Shown: positions 33,568 through 42,727, counted from the stretch's first letter. The stretch is 64,000 nt of DNA from Streptomyces spectabilis (GCF_008704795.1 NZ_CP023690.1:6458501-6522500); one strand, 5' to 3'. Numbers and translations are program-made. The notes: generated by a model not told the origin, from the sequence alone.

Positions 33568-34395
33568 TCACAGGCCGAAGCGACGCTGGAGGCTGCCTAG
33601 TTGTCCGGGAAGGCGCGGTCCGAGCGGCTGCTGTCCACGTTGGCCATGTTGCCCGCCCTGGCCGGAGGAGCCGTGGCCGCCCGAGCCGCCGCCGGTGCCC
33701 GCCGCGCCCGGCACCCCGGCCTGCTGCGGGAGCGCGCCGGTGTCGGCGCCGTCGAGCAGGGACTCAGAGGACTGCAGCAGGACCGTGCCCGCGCCCACGA
33801 ACTCGAACTGGTGCTCCTCGCCCGACGTGCCACCGATGCCGGTCAGCGCGCGCAGGCCGCCGATCACTCCCGTCATGTACCCGTGGTCGTAGTGGTGGCA
33901 GGGGGACGGGCAGTCCGCCCAGCCGACCAGGGCCTGCGGATCCACGCGGATCGGCGGCTCCATGAACACCACGGGACCGCTGGAGACCGCCACGAACTTG
34001 CCCGTGCCGATCAGGGTCAGAAAGCCCGGGACGATGGACTGCTTCAGCGAGAGACTTGGCTGAAAAGCGAGGAGGTTCCCCGCGCGGATCGTCAGGTTGC
34101 CGTCCTCGAGGTCGTACGAGTTGGCGTCGAAGGCGCGGTCGGCGAGCAGCATCTTGCCCTCGCCCTCGGCCACCACCCAGTCGCTCGCGTGCAGCGGGGA
34201 GTGGAAGGAGGTGCGCAGGAGGCGGTCGAGGCGGCCGTGACCGATGCCGTTGAAGTCGATGCGCCCGTAGTAGGCGATCATCTTGCCCTTCTGCAGGAAC
34301 CACTGGCTTCCGCGCAGCTCCACACAGAAGGTGTACGCGTTGACGTTGTCGTCGCTCGGCAGCGTCGCCGGGTCGAAGATCACGGGTGTGCTCAC
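33568..34395 (-). CDS. AIM24-family protein (third of three), Gly/Gln-rich C-terminus
   Basis: 275 residues. The AIM24 beta-sandwich fold (about 20-210) shows the family pattern FLQKGKMIAYYG, MLLADRAFDA and a late GTVLLQSSE strand; the last 50 residues are Gly/Ser/Gln-rich and probably disordered. The GTG start overlaps the previous stop (GTGA). Family function is unsettled; the yeast namesake is mitochondrial. It has Cys-His residues (DCPSPCHHYDHGYM) not seen in its two neighbours. Confidence 0.85.
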   Translation of the reverse strand: MSTPVIFDPATLPSDDNVNAYTFCVELRGSQWFLQKGKMIAYYGRIDFNGIGHGRLDRLLRTSFHSPLHASDWVVAEGEGKMLLADRAFDANSYDLEDGNLTIRAGNLLAFQPSLSLKQSIVPGFLTLIGTGKFVAVSSGPVVFMEPPIRVDPQALVGWADCPSPCHHYDHGYMTGVIGGLRALTGIGGTSGEEHQFEFVGAGTVLLQSSESLLDGADTGALPQQAGVPGAAGTGGGSGGHGSSGQGGQHGQRGQQPLGPRLPGQLGSLQRRFGL

Positions 34396-35042
34396 AGCTT
34401 CTCCTCCGATCCCTGGACGTACACCACGCCGTTCCCGCTGAGCTCCAGCTGGAACGCCTCGCCGGAGCCGCGGCCCACCATGTCGCGCCAACCGAGCGCC
34501 GTGGACAGTTTGTTGCGTACGTCACCGTGGTGCGCGACATAGGACTGCGGGTCGACGTGGACCGGGCGCTGGGGGGTGATGGGCAGCTCGACGACGCCGC
34601 CGTGGGCCATCACGGCGACCGCGCCCTGGCCCTTGAGGGTCGTGGTGAACAGGCCCTGTCCGGAGACCTGGCCGCGCACCATGCCCATCACGCCGCCCTG
34701 GGAGCCGAGGAACACGGTGCCCTGCTGGAGGGTGCCGTCGAAGGCGAGCAGGCGGTCCGCCTCCACGTACAGCGTGTCGCCGGTCAGGGTGATCACGTGG
34801 ATGTGGTGGCCGCCGTGCCCGAACATGACCGTGCCGCTGCCCTCGACGGTCATCAGCGGGACGGCCTCGTCGGCGAGGCGGCGGCCGATCATGGACATCA
34901 GGCCGCCCTGGCCGCCGGTGAGGTTCGGGGTGAAGGAGACGTCGCCCTTGTAGGCGAGCATCGCGCCGCGCTGGCTGAACAGCTTCGCGCCCGGCTGCAC
35001 CGTCGCCTCGACCATCTTCGGAGTGACTTCACGGAACGGCAT
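34392..35042 (-). CDS. AIM24-family protein (second of three)
   Basis: 216 residues with KLFSQRGAMLAYKGDVSF at the start and LELSGNGVVYVQGSE at the end, the repeated-sheet AIM24 fold throughout. ATG at 35042, one base after the preceding stop codon region. Paralogous to both neighbours; probably an oligomeric complex of related subunits. Confidence 0.88.
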   Translation of the reverse strand: MPFREVTPKMVEATVQPGAKLFSQRGAMLAYKGDVSFTPNLTGGQGGLMSMIGRRLADEAVPLMTVEGSGTVMFGHGGHHIHVITLTGDTLYVEADRLLAFDGTLQQGTVFLGSQGGVMGMVRGQVSGQGLFTTTLKGQGAVAVMAHGGVVELPITPQRPVHVDPQSYVAHHGDVRNKLSTALGWRDMVGRGSGEAFQLELSGNGVVYVQGSEEKL

Positions 35043-35043
35043 G

Positions 35044-35682
35044 TCACACGTCTCCCGCGATCGTTTCGCGCTCGCTGGGCTGGACGTACACCAGGCCCTC
35101 GCCCTCGAAGCGGATTTGGAAGGCCTCGCCGCCGCCCTCGCCGAACAGATGGCGGAAGGTGACGCCGGACTGGAAGCTCTGCTTGAGATTGCCCTGGTGC
35201 GCCACATAGGCGCCCGGGTCGACATGGAGGGGGTACTGCTTCGTCACGCGCAGGACGACCGCCGGGCCGTCCGAGATGATCGCCGCCTGGCCCGTGCCCT
35301 CCACAGTCGTGGTGAAGATGCCGTTGCCCTGGGTGGCGCCGCGCAGGCCCGTGAACGTGGTGCCGGTGCGCAGACTCGCGTCCGTGCACAGGAGATTGCT
35401 CGATTCCACGTACAGCTTCTCGCCCTGGAGGCCGACCAGGCTGATCTCCGTGGCGCTGTCGGCGAACCAGCACGTGCCGTGGCCCTTCACCTCCATCACC
35501 GTCATCTGCTCGTTGGTCAGACGACGGGTGACCATGCCTCTGATGCCCTCGCCGCCCCCCGTCAACTTCTTGAAGTTCATCGTGCCGTCATAGGCGACCA
35601 TCGAACCGTTCTTCGCCTTGACCGAGTCGCCTGTCATGTCGACGGCGAGCACTCTGCTGCCTTGCAGTCGGAACGTAGCCAC
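35044..35682 (-). CDS. AIM24-family protein (first of three)
   Basis: 212 residues starting VATFRLQGSRVLAVDM at GTG 35682; the frame extends upstream without a ribosome site. TACCTT sits 7 nt before this GTG, so the transcript may be leaderless. Core motifs GSMVAYDGTMNF and FEGEGLVYVQPSE match the next gene's. First gene of a tightly packed three-gene operon. Confidence 0.86.
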   Translation of the reverse strand: MATFRLQGSRVLAVDMTGDSVKAKNGSMVAYDGTMNFKKLTGGGEGIRGMVTRRLTNEQMTVMEVKGHGTCWFADSATEISLVGLQGEKLYVESSNLLCTDASLRTGTTFTGLRGATQGNGIFTTTVEGTGQAAIISDGPAVVLRVTKQYPLHVDPGAYVAHQGNLKQSFQSGVTFRHLFGEGGGEAFQIRFEGEGLVYVQPSERETIAGDV

Positions 35683-35828
35683 GAGAGCGAAGGTATCCGC
35701 AGCGCGGTGCGCGGCGACAGGGTGGCCGACCCTGAACGCACCCCGGTAGATCCCTGATGCCACAATGGGGGGCGCTTGTGCATCCGTTCACAAGATCGAC
35801 ACCGACCCCCGCGCCCCGAAGGTGACCC

Positions 35829-36173
35829 GTGGACATCAACGCCGCTTCCGCACTCCGCCGCCTCCGTCTGATCTCCATTCCGGAGGCCGTGTCCTTCCTC
35901 CTCCTGATCGTCTGCTCGGTGCTCAAGCGGACCACGGAGTTCAACGCCGTACCGGCGATGGGCATGATCCACGGCGTGCTCTTCCTGCTCTACGTGCTGT
36001 TCTGGGCCGACGCCTGGAACCGCACCAAGTGGAGTCTGAAGACGGCCGCCCTGTACTTCGTCCTCTCCGTCCTGCCGGCGGGAGGCTTCTTCGCCGACCG
36101 CAAGCTCAAGCGTGAGGCCGAGGCCGCGGTCATCGCCTCGCGCGCCCGCCGCGAGGGGGTCGTGAACGCGTGA
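35829..36173 (+). CDS. DUF3817 small membrane protein (copy 1)
   Basis: 114 residues, three membrane helices, with the DUF3817 pattern [17 protein letters not shown] and [18 protein letters not shown] start with AAGGTGA just upstream. Its stop overlaps the next gene's GTG (GTGA). A paralogue lies at 47638. Function unknown; the family resembles the membrane part of actinobacterial transporters. Confidence 0.85.
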   Translation: MDINAASALRRLRLISIPEAVSFLLLIVCSVLKRTTEFNAVPAMGMIHGVLFLLYVLFWADAWNRTKWSLKTAALYFVLSVLPAGGFFADRKLKREAEAAVIASRARREGVVNA

Positions 36174-36466
36174 TCGTCGCCTTCTCCGTGACACCGCTCG
36201 GCGTCGGTGAGGACGTGGGGGAGTACGTCGCCGACGCCGTCCGCGTGGTGCGCGAGTCCGGCCTGCCGAACCGCACCGACGCGATGTTCACCTCCGTCGA
36301 AGGTGAGTGGGACGAGGTGATGGACGTGGTCAAGCGGGCCGTCGCCGCGGTGGAGGCCCGGGCGCCCCGGGTCTCCCTCGTCCTCAAGGCCGATGTCCGC
36401 CCCGGTGTGACGGACGGCCTGACCTCCAAGGTCGACACCGTGGAGCGGCACCTGTCCCAGGGCTGA
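36170..36466 (+). CDS. MTH1187-family (thiamine-binding-like) protein
   Basis: 98 residues, full-length MTH1187/YkoF-like ferredoxin fold: starts [10 protein letters not shown], with [15 protein letters not shown] and [12 protein letters not shown]. Members bind thiamine or related pyrimidines, so a sensing or salvage role is likely but not shown. Translationally coupled to the DUF3817 gene and ended by a classic terminator. Confidence 0.88.
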   Translation: MIVAFSVTPLGVGEDVGEYVADAVRVVRESGLPNRTDAMFTSVEGEWDEVMDVVKRAVAAVEARAPRVSLVLKADVRPGVTDGLTSKVDTVERHLSQG

Positions 36467-36491
36467 CAAGGGCTGACACCGCCCTTCAGCG

Positions 36492-36525
36492 AAGCCCCCG
36501 CCGGGCACCGGCGGGGGCTTTTCTC
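36492..36525 (+). terminator. Rho-independent terminator
   Basis: 13-bp arms (36492-36504 and 36508-36520; AAGCCCCCGCCGG), 3-nt loop and a TTTTCTC tail: the most canonical terminator of the window. Confidence 0.92.
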
Positions 36526-36586
36526 TGTCCTTTTCGCTGCCTGTCTTGCTGCCCGTTTCGTCGTCCGCAAGGGCACTCCGGAGGAG

Positions 36587-36616
36587 TTGAGCGAGTGCTC
36601 AAATGCCTGCTACGTT
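36587..36616 (+). promoter_or_regulatory. Promoter of the SRPBCC operon with operator O1 over its -35
   Basis: TTGAGC (36587) -18 bp- TACGTT (36611-36616). The -35 is the left arm of operator O1, TTGAGCGAGTGCTCAA (36587-36602). Start predicted near 36623. Confidence 0.65.
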
Positions 36617-36629
36617 TCGACCACCTCAG

Positions 36630-36658
36630 TTGAGCGACTGCTCAAAGCAGTCGCTCAA
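36630..36658 (+). promoter_or_regulatory. Operator O2 plus extended inverted repeat downstream of the start
   Basis: TTGAGCGACTGCTCAA (36630-36645) repeats O1 with one change, 43 bp away. The same left arm also pairs perfectly over 13 bp with 36646-36658 (3-nt loop), giving a third TTGAGCG half-site in inverse orientation. Typical TetR-operator size; the operon's own TetR protein is the obvious ligand. Confidence 0.7.
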
Positions 36659-36682
36659 CCCATGCTGACGTGGGGGTTTTCA

Positions 36683-37405
36683 GTGAGCCTGTACATCGAA
36701 GCGCTGATCCGCGCCGACATCGACGACCTCTGGGCGCGCACCCAGGAGCCCGCCGCGCACCAGCGCTGGGACCTCCGGTTCACGGAGATCGACTATCTGC
36801 CCGCCGCGCCGGGCGAACCCCAGCACTTCCGGTACGCCACGCGCGTGCTGCCCTTCCTCACCGTCGCCGGGACCGGCGTCAGCGCGGGCGAGAAGCGCAG
36901 GCCCGACGGGACCCGCACCTCGGCGCTCCGGTTCGCCTCGCCGCATCCGCTCTCGCTGCTCGCCGAGGGCAGCGGCTACTGGCGCTACGTGCCCACCGGC
37001 GCCGGCGTCCGCTTCCTCACCGGCTACGACTACCGGCCGCGCTGGGGCCGCCCCGGCGCGCTCGCCGACCGGCTCCTCTTCCGCCCGCTCATGGGCTGGG
37101 CGACGGCGTGGTCCTTCGACCGGCTCCGGCTCTGGCTGGAGCGGGGCACCACCCCGGAGCGCGCCCTCGCGCAGGCGGCCGCCGAAGCCGGGGCGCGCGG
37201 CCTCGCCGTGGCCGTCGCGGGGGTGTGCGGCGGGCCGGTGGCCGCGCTCGGCGCCGCCCTCGTGGCGCTCCTGCTGCCGCCGCTGCCCGGCACGCCCGCC
37301 GCGCGGCGCTGTCTGCGCAGGCCGCCGACGCGCGCGCGGGCGCCGCGTGCCCTCGACCGCCTGCCCGCCGCCGCGCCCCTCGACCTCCAGGAGAAGCCCG
37401 CATGA
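36683..37405 (+). CDS. SRPBCC-fold protein with C-terminal membrane segment
   Basis: 240 residues. The N-terminal two thirds fit the SRPBCC/polyketide-cyclase-like lipid-binding fold (IEALIRADIDDLWARTQEP start, RWDLRFTEIDYLP). A hydrophobic Ala/Val/Leu stretch near 190-215 looks like a membrane helix, followed by a basic tail. GTG 36683 chosen because upstream codons run into the operators. ATGA overlap with the DUF4166 gene. Ligand unknown. Confidence 0.82.
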   Translation: MSLYIEALIRADIDDLWARTQEPAAHQRWDLRFTEIDYLPAAPGEPQHFRYATRVLPFLTVAGTGVSAGEKRRPDGTRTSALRFASPHPLSLLAEGSGYWRYVPTGAGVRFLTGYDYRPRWGRPGALADRLLFRPLMGWATAWSFDRLRLWLERGTTPERALAQAAAEAGARGLAVAVAGVCGGPVAALGAALVALLLPPLPGTPAARRCLRRPPTRARAPRALDRLPAAAPLDLQEKPA

Positions 37406-38082
37406 CCTCGATCTTCCGTACCGTCCTCGGCGCCGATTTCGCGCGGCTGCACCCGCAGCTCCAGCGGCGGTTCTCCGTCGGGCTCGACAGCGGCGAGGCC
37501 TGCGTCGGGTACGGCGTGATGCAGCGGATCTGGCACGGGCGCGGTTTCGTGAAGCCGTTCCTCGCGGTCGGCGCCACCCGGCACATCCTCGTCCCGCGCA
37601 CCGGCCGGAACGTCCCGTTCACCATTGAGAACGTGCCGTACGCCGACACCTTCGGCCGTGAGACGGTGAGCTTCGTGCGCACCTTCCACTTCCCCGGCCG
37701 TGACCGGCGCTTCGACGCCCAGATGATCCTCGCCCCCGAGGGCGACCGCGTGCTCGACTACCTCGGCACGCACCAGCACCTCGCCAGCGACCTGCACTTC
37801 GCGGCCGAGCCGGACGGCTCGCTCGTCATCCGCTCCGGAGAGCACCGGTTCCGGGAGGGCCCGGTGGACGTACGGGTGCCGGACGTCATCGGCGGCGACG
37901 CCGAGGTGCGCGAGTCGTACGACGACGCCGCCGGGTGCTTCCGCATCCGGGTCCGGGTCGCCAACCGGTACGCGGGGCCGCTGTTCGGCTACGAGGGCAC
38001 GTTCCGGGCGGCGTACCGGGACGTGCGGGAGTGCGGCGTGCGGCCGGGGCTGAGGCCCGTGCGCGAGGAGGTGCGCGCGTGA
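37402..38082 (+). CDS. DUF4166-domain protein
   Basis: 226 residues. Whole length fits DUF4166: start TVLGADFARLHPQLQRRF, then GMQRIWHG-like segment (here YGVMQRIWHGRGF), VPFTIENVPYADTFG and a C-terminal FGYEGTFRAAYRD. DUF4166 is often fused or adjacent to saccharopine-dehydrogenase-like or SRPBCC proteins; activity unknown. Both ends overlap neighbours by 4 nt (ATGA, GTGA), so the three proteins are made together. Confidence 0.85.
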   Translation: MTSIFRTVLGADFARLHPQLQRRFSVGLDSGEACVGYGVMQRIWHGRGFVKPFLAVGATRHILVPRTGRNVPFTIENVPYADTFGRETVSFVRTFHFPGRDRRFDAQMILAPEGDRVLDYLGTHQHLASDLHFAAEPDGSLVIRSGEHRFREGPVDVRVPDVIGGDAEVRESYDDAAGCFRIRVRVANRYAGPLFGYEGTFRAAYRDVRECGVRPGLRPVREEVRA

Positions 38083-38708
38083 GCGCGGAGACCCGCGAGA
38101 AGCTCCTCGAAGGGGCGCTCCGCACGCTCACCGAGCAAGGCATCGCCAAGACGTCCGCGCGCAGCGTGGCGGCCGCCGCCGGGGTGAACCAGGCGCTCGT
38201 CTTCTACCACTTCGGGTCGGTCGACGAGCTGCTCTCTGAGGCCTGCCGGTACGGCACCGAGCAGCGGGTCGCCCGCTACCGGGACGCCCTCGCCGCGGTC
38301 TCCACGCTCGGCGAGCTCCTGGAGTTCGGACGGCGGATGCACGAGGAGGAGCGGGCGGCGGGGTCGGTGGCCGTGCTCGGGCAACTGCTCGCCGGGGCGC
38401 AGACCCAGCCGCGGCTCGCGGCGGCGACGGCGGCGGGGCTCTCGCTGTGGGTCGAGGAGGTCGAGAAGGTCCTCGTACGGGTCCTGGGGGCGTCGCCGCT
38501 CGGGGGGTTCGTGGACGCGGTGGGGCTCGCGCGGGCGGTGGCGGCGTCGTTCGTGGGGATCGAGCTGTACGAGGGTGTGGATGCGGAGGGGGCCGGGCGG
38601 GCGCTTGATGCCCTGGAGGACCTCGGGGCGCTGGTTGCCGCCCTGGACGACCTGGGGCCCGTGGCCCAACGGGCGGTCCGCCATCGCTTGCGGCGTGCCG
38701 CGCGCTGA
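38079..38708 (+). CDS. TetR-family regulator at the end of the SRPBCC-DUF4166 operon
   Basis: 209 residues with a good helix-turn-helix (KTSARSVAAAAGVNQALVFY, then H-F-G-S-V-D-E-L-L). GTG 38079 overlaps the DUF4166 stop. As the last gene of the operon it probably represses its own promoter through the O1/O2 sites at 36587-36658. The C-terminal half is Ala/Leu-rich and diverged. Confidence 0.9.
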   Translation: MSAETREKLLEGALRTLTEQGIAKTSARSVAAAAGVNQALVFYHFGSVDELLSEACRYGTEQRVARYRDALAAVSTLGELLEFGRRMHEEERAAGSVAVLGQLLAGAQTQPRLAAATAAGLSLWVEEVEKVLVRVLGASPLGGFVDAVGLARAVAASFVGIELYEGVDAEGAGRALDALEDLGALVAALDDLGPVAQRAVRHRLRRAAR

Positions 38709-38736
38709 CGTGGGGCCTCGTTAACGGTTGCTCGGC

Positions 38737-38786
38737 GCTGTGGGCTGTGCCCACCCGTCCCGCCCTGCGGGACGATTGCCCACAGC
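38737..38786. repeat. Nested hairpin element upstream of cslA
   Basis: Outer arms GCTGTGGGC/GCCCACAGC (38737-38745 / 38778-38786) and inner arms CGTCCCG/CGGGACG (38756-38762 / 38768-38774). Looks like a Streptomyces intergenic repeat and may terminate the TetR operon. Copies elsewhere were not found in this window. Confidence 0.6.
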
Positions 38787-38902
38787 AAGGAGGAGCGGAG
38801 GAGTAGCAAACACCACCCGGCCAGCCGCGCCCGGTTCGACACGCCGCTTGATGTCCCGTTTTGTTTGGTTATCGGCACGATTGATGACCAGAGGAGGGCG
38901 CT

Positions 38903-40678
38903 GTGCGGCCGGAGGGCTACGACTACGACACCCACAGCCGGCTGGCCGGTCCGCTGACGGAGCCCGAGGAGGGCCGCGACGGTTACCGGGTCCAGTACAG
39001 GTCGCTCCTCGCCCATGAGCCCCGCCGAATACGCGCCGTCCTGCTGATGACGCTCGCCCCGCTGCTCACCGGCGCCCTGCTGGTGTACCTCGTCTGGCCC
39101 ACGCACTGGACCGAGCGCGAGGGCGGCGACCGCTGGCTGGTCGGCCTCGATGTGACGATGCTCGTCGCGATCGGGCTCATCGAGCTGTTCATGCTGGTCA
39201 ACGTCGTGTCGATCGCGCACGCGACGATGGTGGCCCGCGACCCCGTGCCCGTCGTGCCCGAGCCGGGCACCCGCGTCGCGTTCCTGACGACGTACGTCCC
39301 GGGCAAGGAGCCGCTCCCCATGGTCCGCGCCACGCTCGAAGGCGCCGTGCGGATACACCACACAGGGCCGCTCGACGTGTGGCTGCTCGACGAGGGCGAC
39401 GACGACGGGGCGAAGGCCCTGTGCGCGGAGCTCGGCGTGCGGCACTTCACCCGCAGCGGCGTCCCGGAGTGGAACCGCAAGAAGGGCCCGCACAAGACCC
39501 GCACCAAGCACGGGAACTACAACGCCTGGCTCGCGATGCACGGCGACGACTACGACTTCTTCGCCTCCGTCGACACCGACCACGTCCCGCTGCCGAACTT
39601 CCTGGAGCGGATGATGGGCTTCTTCCGGGACCCGGACGTCGCGTTCGTCGTCGGCCCGCAGGTGTACGGGAACTACACCTCGCCCGTCACCAAGGCCGCC
39701 GAGTCGCAGCAGTTCCTCTTCCACGCGCTGATCCAGCGGGCCGGGAACCGCTACCGGGCGCCCATGTTCGTCGGCACCAACAACGTGGTGCGGATCGCCG
39801 CCCTGCGGCAGGTCGGCGGCCTCCACGACTCCATCACCGAGGACATGGCCACCGGCTTCGAGCTGCACCGGCACCGCAACCCCGCGACCCGGCGGCACTG
39901 GCGGTCCGTGTACACCCCGGACGTGCTCGCCGTCGGCGAGGGCCCGGCGTCCTGGACGGACTTCTTCACCCAGCAGATGCGCTGGTCGCGCGGCACCTAC
40001 GAGACGCTGTTCAAGCAGTACTGGAAGGCGCCCTTCACGATGCCGCCCGGGCGCCTGTTCTCGTACACCCTGATGCTCGTCTACTACCCGATGACGGCCG
40101 TCAACTGGCTGCTCGGCATCCTCAGTTGCGTCCTGTTCCTGTGGTTCGGGGCGTCGGGCACGCAGGTCGCCGCCTCCGTGTGGCTCATGCTCTACAGCGA
40201 CGCCGCGGCCCTCCAGATCGGCCTCTACCTCTGGAACCGGCGGCACAACGTCTCGCCGCACGAACCCGAGGGCTCGGGCGGCCTCGCGGGCATGGCGATG
40301 TCCGCGCTCTCCGCGCCCATCTACGCCAAGTCGCTCGGCGCCGCCGTGCTGCGCCGCCCGAGCCGCTTCGTCGTCACGCCCAAGGGCTGCGGCGCCACGT
40401 CCGACCGGCTCCTCACCTTCCGCGTCCATCTGTTCTGGGCGGCGGTGCTCGCCAGTTCGCTCGTCGCCTCGTTCGTCCTCGGCCACACGCACGTGGCGAT
40501 GCGCACCTGGGCCGTGCTCGCCATGGTCATCTCGCTCGCGCCGGTGACGGTGTGGGGCGTCACCGTGCTCAGGGAGCGCCGGACCCGCAAGGCGGCGCGG
40601 CAGCGGCACGCGGAGCGCGGCACCGACGGTGAGCCGGAGCCCGCCTTCGCCACCGGCACGACCACTGGAGGTAACTGA
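38903..40678 (+). CDS. cslA: Cellulose-synthase-like glycosyltransferase CslA (GT2)
   Basis: 591 residues. Membrane helices near 45-65 and 75-95, a GT2 catalytic domain with SVDTDHV, ITEDMATGF and QQMRWSRG (processive-synthase motifs), then several more helices (about 375-560). CslA makes a beta-glycan at hyphal tips, required for normal erect growth and pellets. GTG start with GGAGGG. Immediately precedes glxA (4-nt gap). In S. coelicolor this pair is SCO2836-2837, in a different genome region. Confidence 0.94.
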   Translation: MRPEGYDYDTHSRLAGPLTEPEEGRDGYRVQYRSLLAHEPRRIRAVLLMTLAPLLTGALLVYLVWPTHWTEREGGDRWLVGLDVTMLVAIGLIELFMLVNVVSIAHATMVARDPVPVVPEPGTRVAFLTTYVPGKEPLPMVRATLEGAVRIHHTGPLDVWLLDEGDDDGAKALCAELGVRHFTRSGVPEWNRKKGPHKTRTKHGNYNAWLAMHGDDYDFFASVDTDHVPLPNFLERMMGFFRDPDVAFVVGPQVYGNYTSPVTKAAESQQFLFHALIQRAGNRYRAPMFVGTNNVVRIAALRQVGGLHDSITEDMATGFELHRHRNPATRRHWRSVYTPDVLAVGEGPASWTDFFTQQMRWSRGTYETLFKQYWKAPFTMPPGRLFSYTLMLVYYPMTAVNWLLGILSCVLFLWFGASGTQVAASVWLMLYSDAAALQIGLYLWNRRHNVSPHEPEGSGGLAGMAMSALSAPIYAKSLGAAVLRRPSRFVVTPKGCGATSDRLLTFRVHLFWAAVLASSLVASFVLGHTHVAMRTWAVLAMVISLAPVTVWGVTVLRERRTRKAARQRHAERGTDGEPEPAFATGTTTGGN

Positions 40679-40682
40679 CGCC

Positions 40683-42662
40683 ATGGCCCTGCGGCTCTCG
40701 AAGCTCTCCAAGCGCACCAAGAAGATCGCGTTCGGCGCCGGCGCCGGCGCGCTGCTCATCGGCCTCAACGCCCCCGCCGCGGTCTCCTTCGCCGAGGAGA
40801 AGTACCACGCGTACAAGATCGCCCAGCCCGGCTACAAGAAGAAGTACGGCTCCTGGAAACAGCTCGGCATTCCCGAGGAGTTCCGCACCAACGCCATTCA
40901 CGCGGCGCTCCTGCACACCGGCAAGGTGCTGATCGTCGCGGGTTCGGGGAACGAGCAGAAGAAATTCGACGCCGGGTCCTTCGACACGATCCTGTGGGAC
41001 CCGAAGAAGAACACCTTCAAGAAGGTGCCGACGCCCGTGGACTTCTTCTGCGCCGGGCACGCCCAGCTCCCCGACGGGCGGCTGCTCGTCGCCGGGGGCA
41101 CCGCCCGCTACGAGCTGCTCGACGGCGAGGTCGAGCGCGCGGGCGGCGGCATGCGCGTGAAGAACGAGAACCCGGACAAGCCCGTCGTACTGAAGAAGGG
41201 CACGAAGTTCCGCTCGCCGTCCGGCGTCGAGTACGTCAGCAAGTTCGACGTCGAAGTCCCCAAGGCCAAGCGGGACTTCCAGATCACGTACTCCAAGTCC
41301 GGGGTGATGCAGCCCTGGAAGACGAAGGTCACCGCGAGCGAGGCCCGCGTCTTCGTGGAGGCCGTGCAGGACGGCAGGCAGTCCGTCACCGAGAAGTCCG
41401 CGCAGTACGAGATCGAGGGCCTCACCGGCAAGGCGGCCGACAACACGTACGGCATCGCCGAGAAGCTCACCATGGACAAGCAGGACTTCCAGGGCATCAA
41501 GGCGGCCTACGAGTTCGATCCCGTGGCCGAGCGGTACGTGGCCGTGGAGCCGATGGAGAAGGCGCGCTGGTACCCGACGCTCGTGGGGCTCGACGACGGC
41601 CGGGTGCTCGCGGTGTCCGGGCTCGACGACGTCGGCGTCGTCGACCCCGGCGACAACGAGATCTACGACCCGAAGACCAAGAAGTGGACCGACGGGCCGA
41701 AGCGCTACTTCCCGACGTACCCGGCGCTGTTCCTCACCAAGGGCGGCAAGCTCTTCTACCCCGCGTCCAACGCCGGGTACGGGCCCGCGGGCAAGGGGCG
41801 CAAGCCGGGCCTGTGGGACCTGGAGACCAACAAGTTCACGAAGGTGCCGGGCCTTGAGGACCTCGACCAGACCGAGACCTCCGCGTCCGTGCTCCTGCCG
41901 CCCGCGCAGGACCAGAAGGTGATGATCCTCGGCGGGGGCGGCGTCGGCGAGTCGGACAAGGCCACGCGCCGCACGGCCGTGATCGACCTGAAGGAGGCCA
42001 ACCCGTCCTTCAGGACCGGGCCGCGGCTGCCCCAGGGCACCCGCTATCTGAACAGCGTGATCATGCCGGACGACTCGGTGTTCACCACCAACGGCTCGTC
42101 CGACTACCGCGGCCGCAGCGGCAGCAACATCCTCAAGGCGCAGTTCTACGACCCCAAGGCCGACGCCGGGCGCGGCGCCTTCCGCACCGCGGCCGAGCCC
42201 ACGGTGGGCCGCAACTACCACTCCGAGGCGCTGCTGCTCCCCGACGGGCGCGTGGCGACCTTCGGCTCCGACCCGCTCTTCGACAACGAGCAGAACACCA
42301 AGCTCGGCCACTTCGAGCAGCGCATGGAGATCTTCACCCCGCCCACGCTGCACAAGGCGGGCAAGGACCGCCCCGCCCTCGGAGCGGGCCCCGAGGCCCT
42401 GCCGGCCGACGGCCGCGCGACGTTCCGCACCGCGCACCCCGAGAAGATCGTCTCGGCCCGTCTGATGCGCCCGAGCGCGGTCACGCACACCACGGACGTC
42501 GAGCAGCGCTCCATCGCGCTCGGCCTGACGAAGGGACAGGGCGCGGTGACCGTGGAGGTGCCGCGCGGCGACGCGGCGCTCGTGCCGCCCGGCTGGTACA
42601 TGCTGTTCGTGACGGACGCGGACGGGGCCTCGTCCGAGGCCAAGTGGGTGCACGTCAAGTAG
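40683..42662 (+). CDS. glxA: Copper radical oxidase GlxA (galactose-oxidase-like)
   Basis: 659 residues. A membrane-anchor/signal segment (about 13-36) is followed by a seven-bladed kelch propeller and a C-terminal domain. Cross-link pair Cys123 (FFCAGHAQ) and Tyr297 (ARWYPTL, with Trp296 beside it), copper ligands Tyr512-His513 (GRNYHSEALLLPDGRV) and His602 (VTHTTDVEQR) are all present by comparison with galactose oxidase. GlxA oxidises the glycan made by CslA and needs copper. Residue numbers are hand-counted. Confidence 0.94.
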   Translation: MALRLSKLSKRTKKIAFGAGAGALLIGLNAPAAVSFAEEKYHAYKIAQPGYKKKYGSWKQLGIPEEFRTNAIHAALLHTGKVLIVAGSGNEQKKFDAGSFDTILWDPKKNTFKKVPTPVDFFCAGHAQLPDGRLLVAGGTARYELLDGEVERAGGGMRVKNENPDKPVVLKKGTKFRSPSGVEYVSKFDVEVPKAKRDFQITYSKSGVMQPWKTKVTASEARVFVEAVQDGRQSVTEKSAQYEIEGLTGKAADNTYGIAEKLTMDKQDFQGIKAAYEFDPVAERYVAVEPMEKARWYPTLVGLDDGRVLAVSGLDDVGVVDPGDNEIYDPKTKKWTDGPKRYFPTYPALFLTKGGKLFYPASNAGYGPAGKGRKPGLWDLETNKFTKVPGLEDLDQTETSASVLLPPAQDQKVMILGGGGVGESDKATRRTAVIDLKEANPSFRTGPRLPQGTRYLNSVIMPDDSVFTTNGSSDYRGRSGSNILKAQFYDPKADAGRGAFRTAAEPTVGRNYHSEALLLPDGRVATFGSDPLFDNEQNTKLGHFEQRMEIFTPPTLHKAGKDRPALGAGPEALPADGRATFRTAHPEKIVSARLMRPSAVTHTTDVEQRSIALGLTKGQGAVTVEVPRGDAALVPPGWYMLFVTDADGASSEAKWVHVK

Positions 42663-42683
42663 CGCGGGCCCGGCGGGAGTCCA

Positions 42684-42711
42684 CCCGGCACCGGGTTCAC
42701 GCGGTGCCGGG
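42684..42711. terminator. Terminator between convergent glxA and comB
   Basis: 10-bp arms (42684-42693 and 42702-42711; CCCGGCACCG), 8-nt loop; the motif CCGGGTTCACGCGG is also repeated directly. Confidence 0.65.
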
Positions 42712-42727
42712 TTCACGCGGCGTCAGG

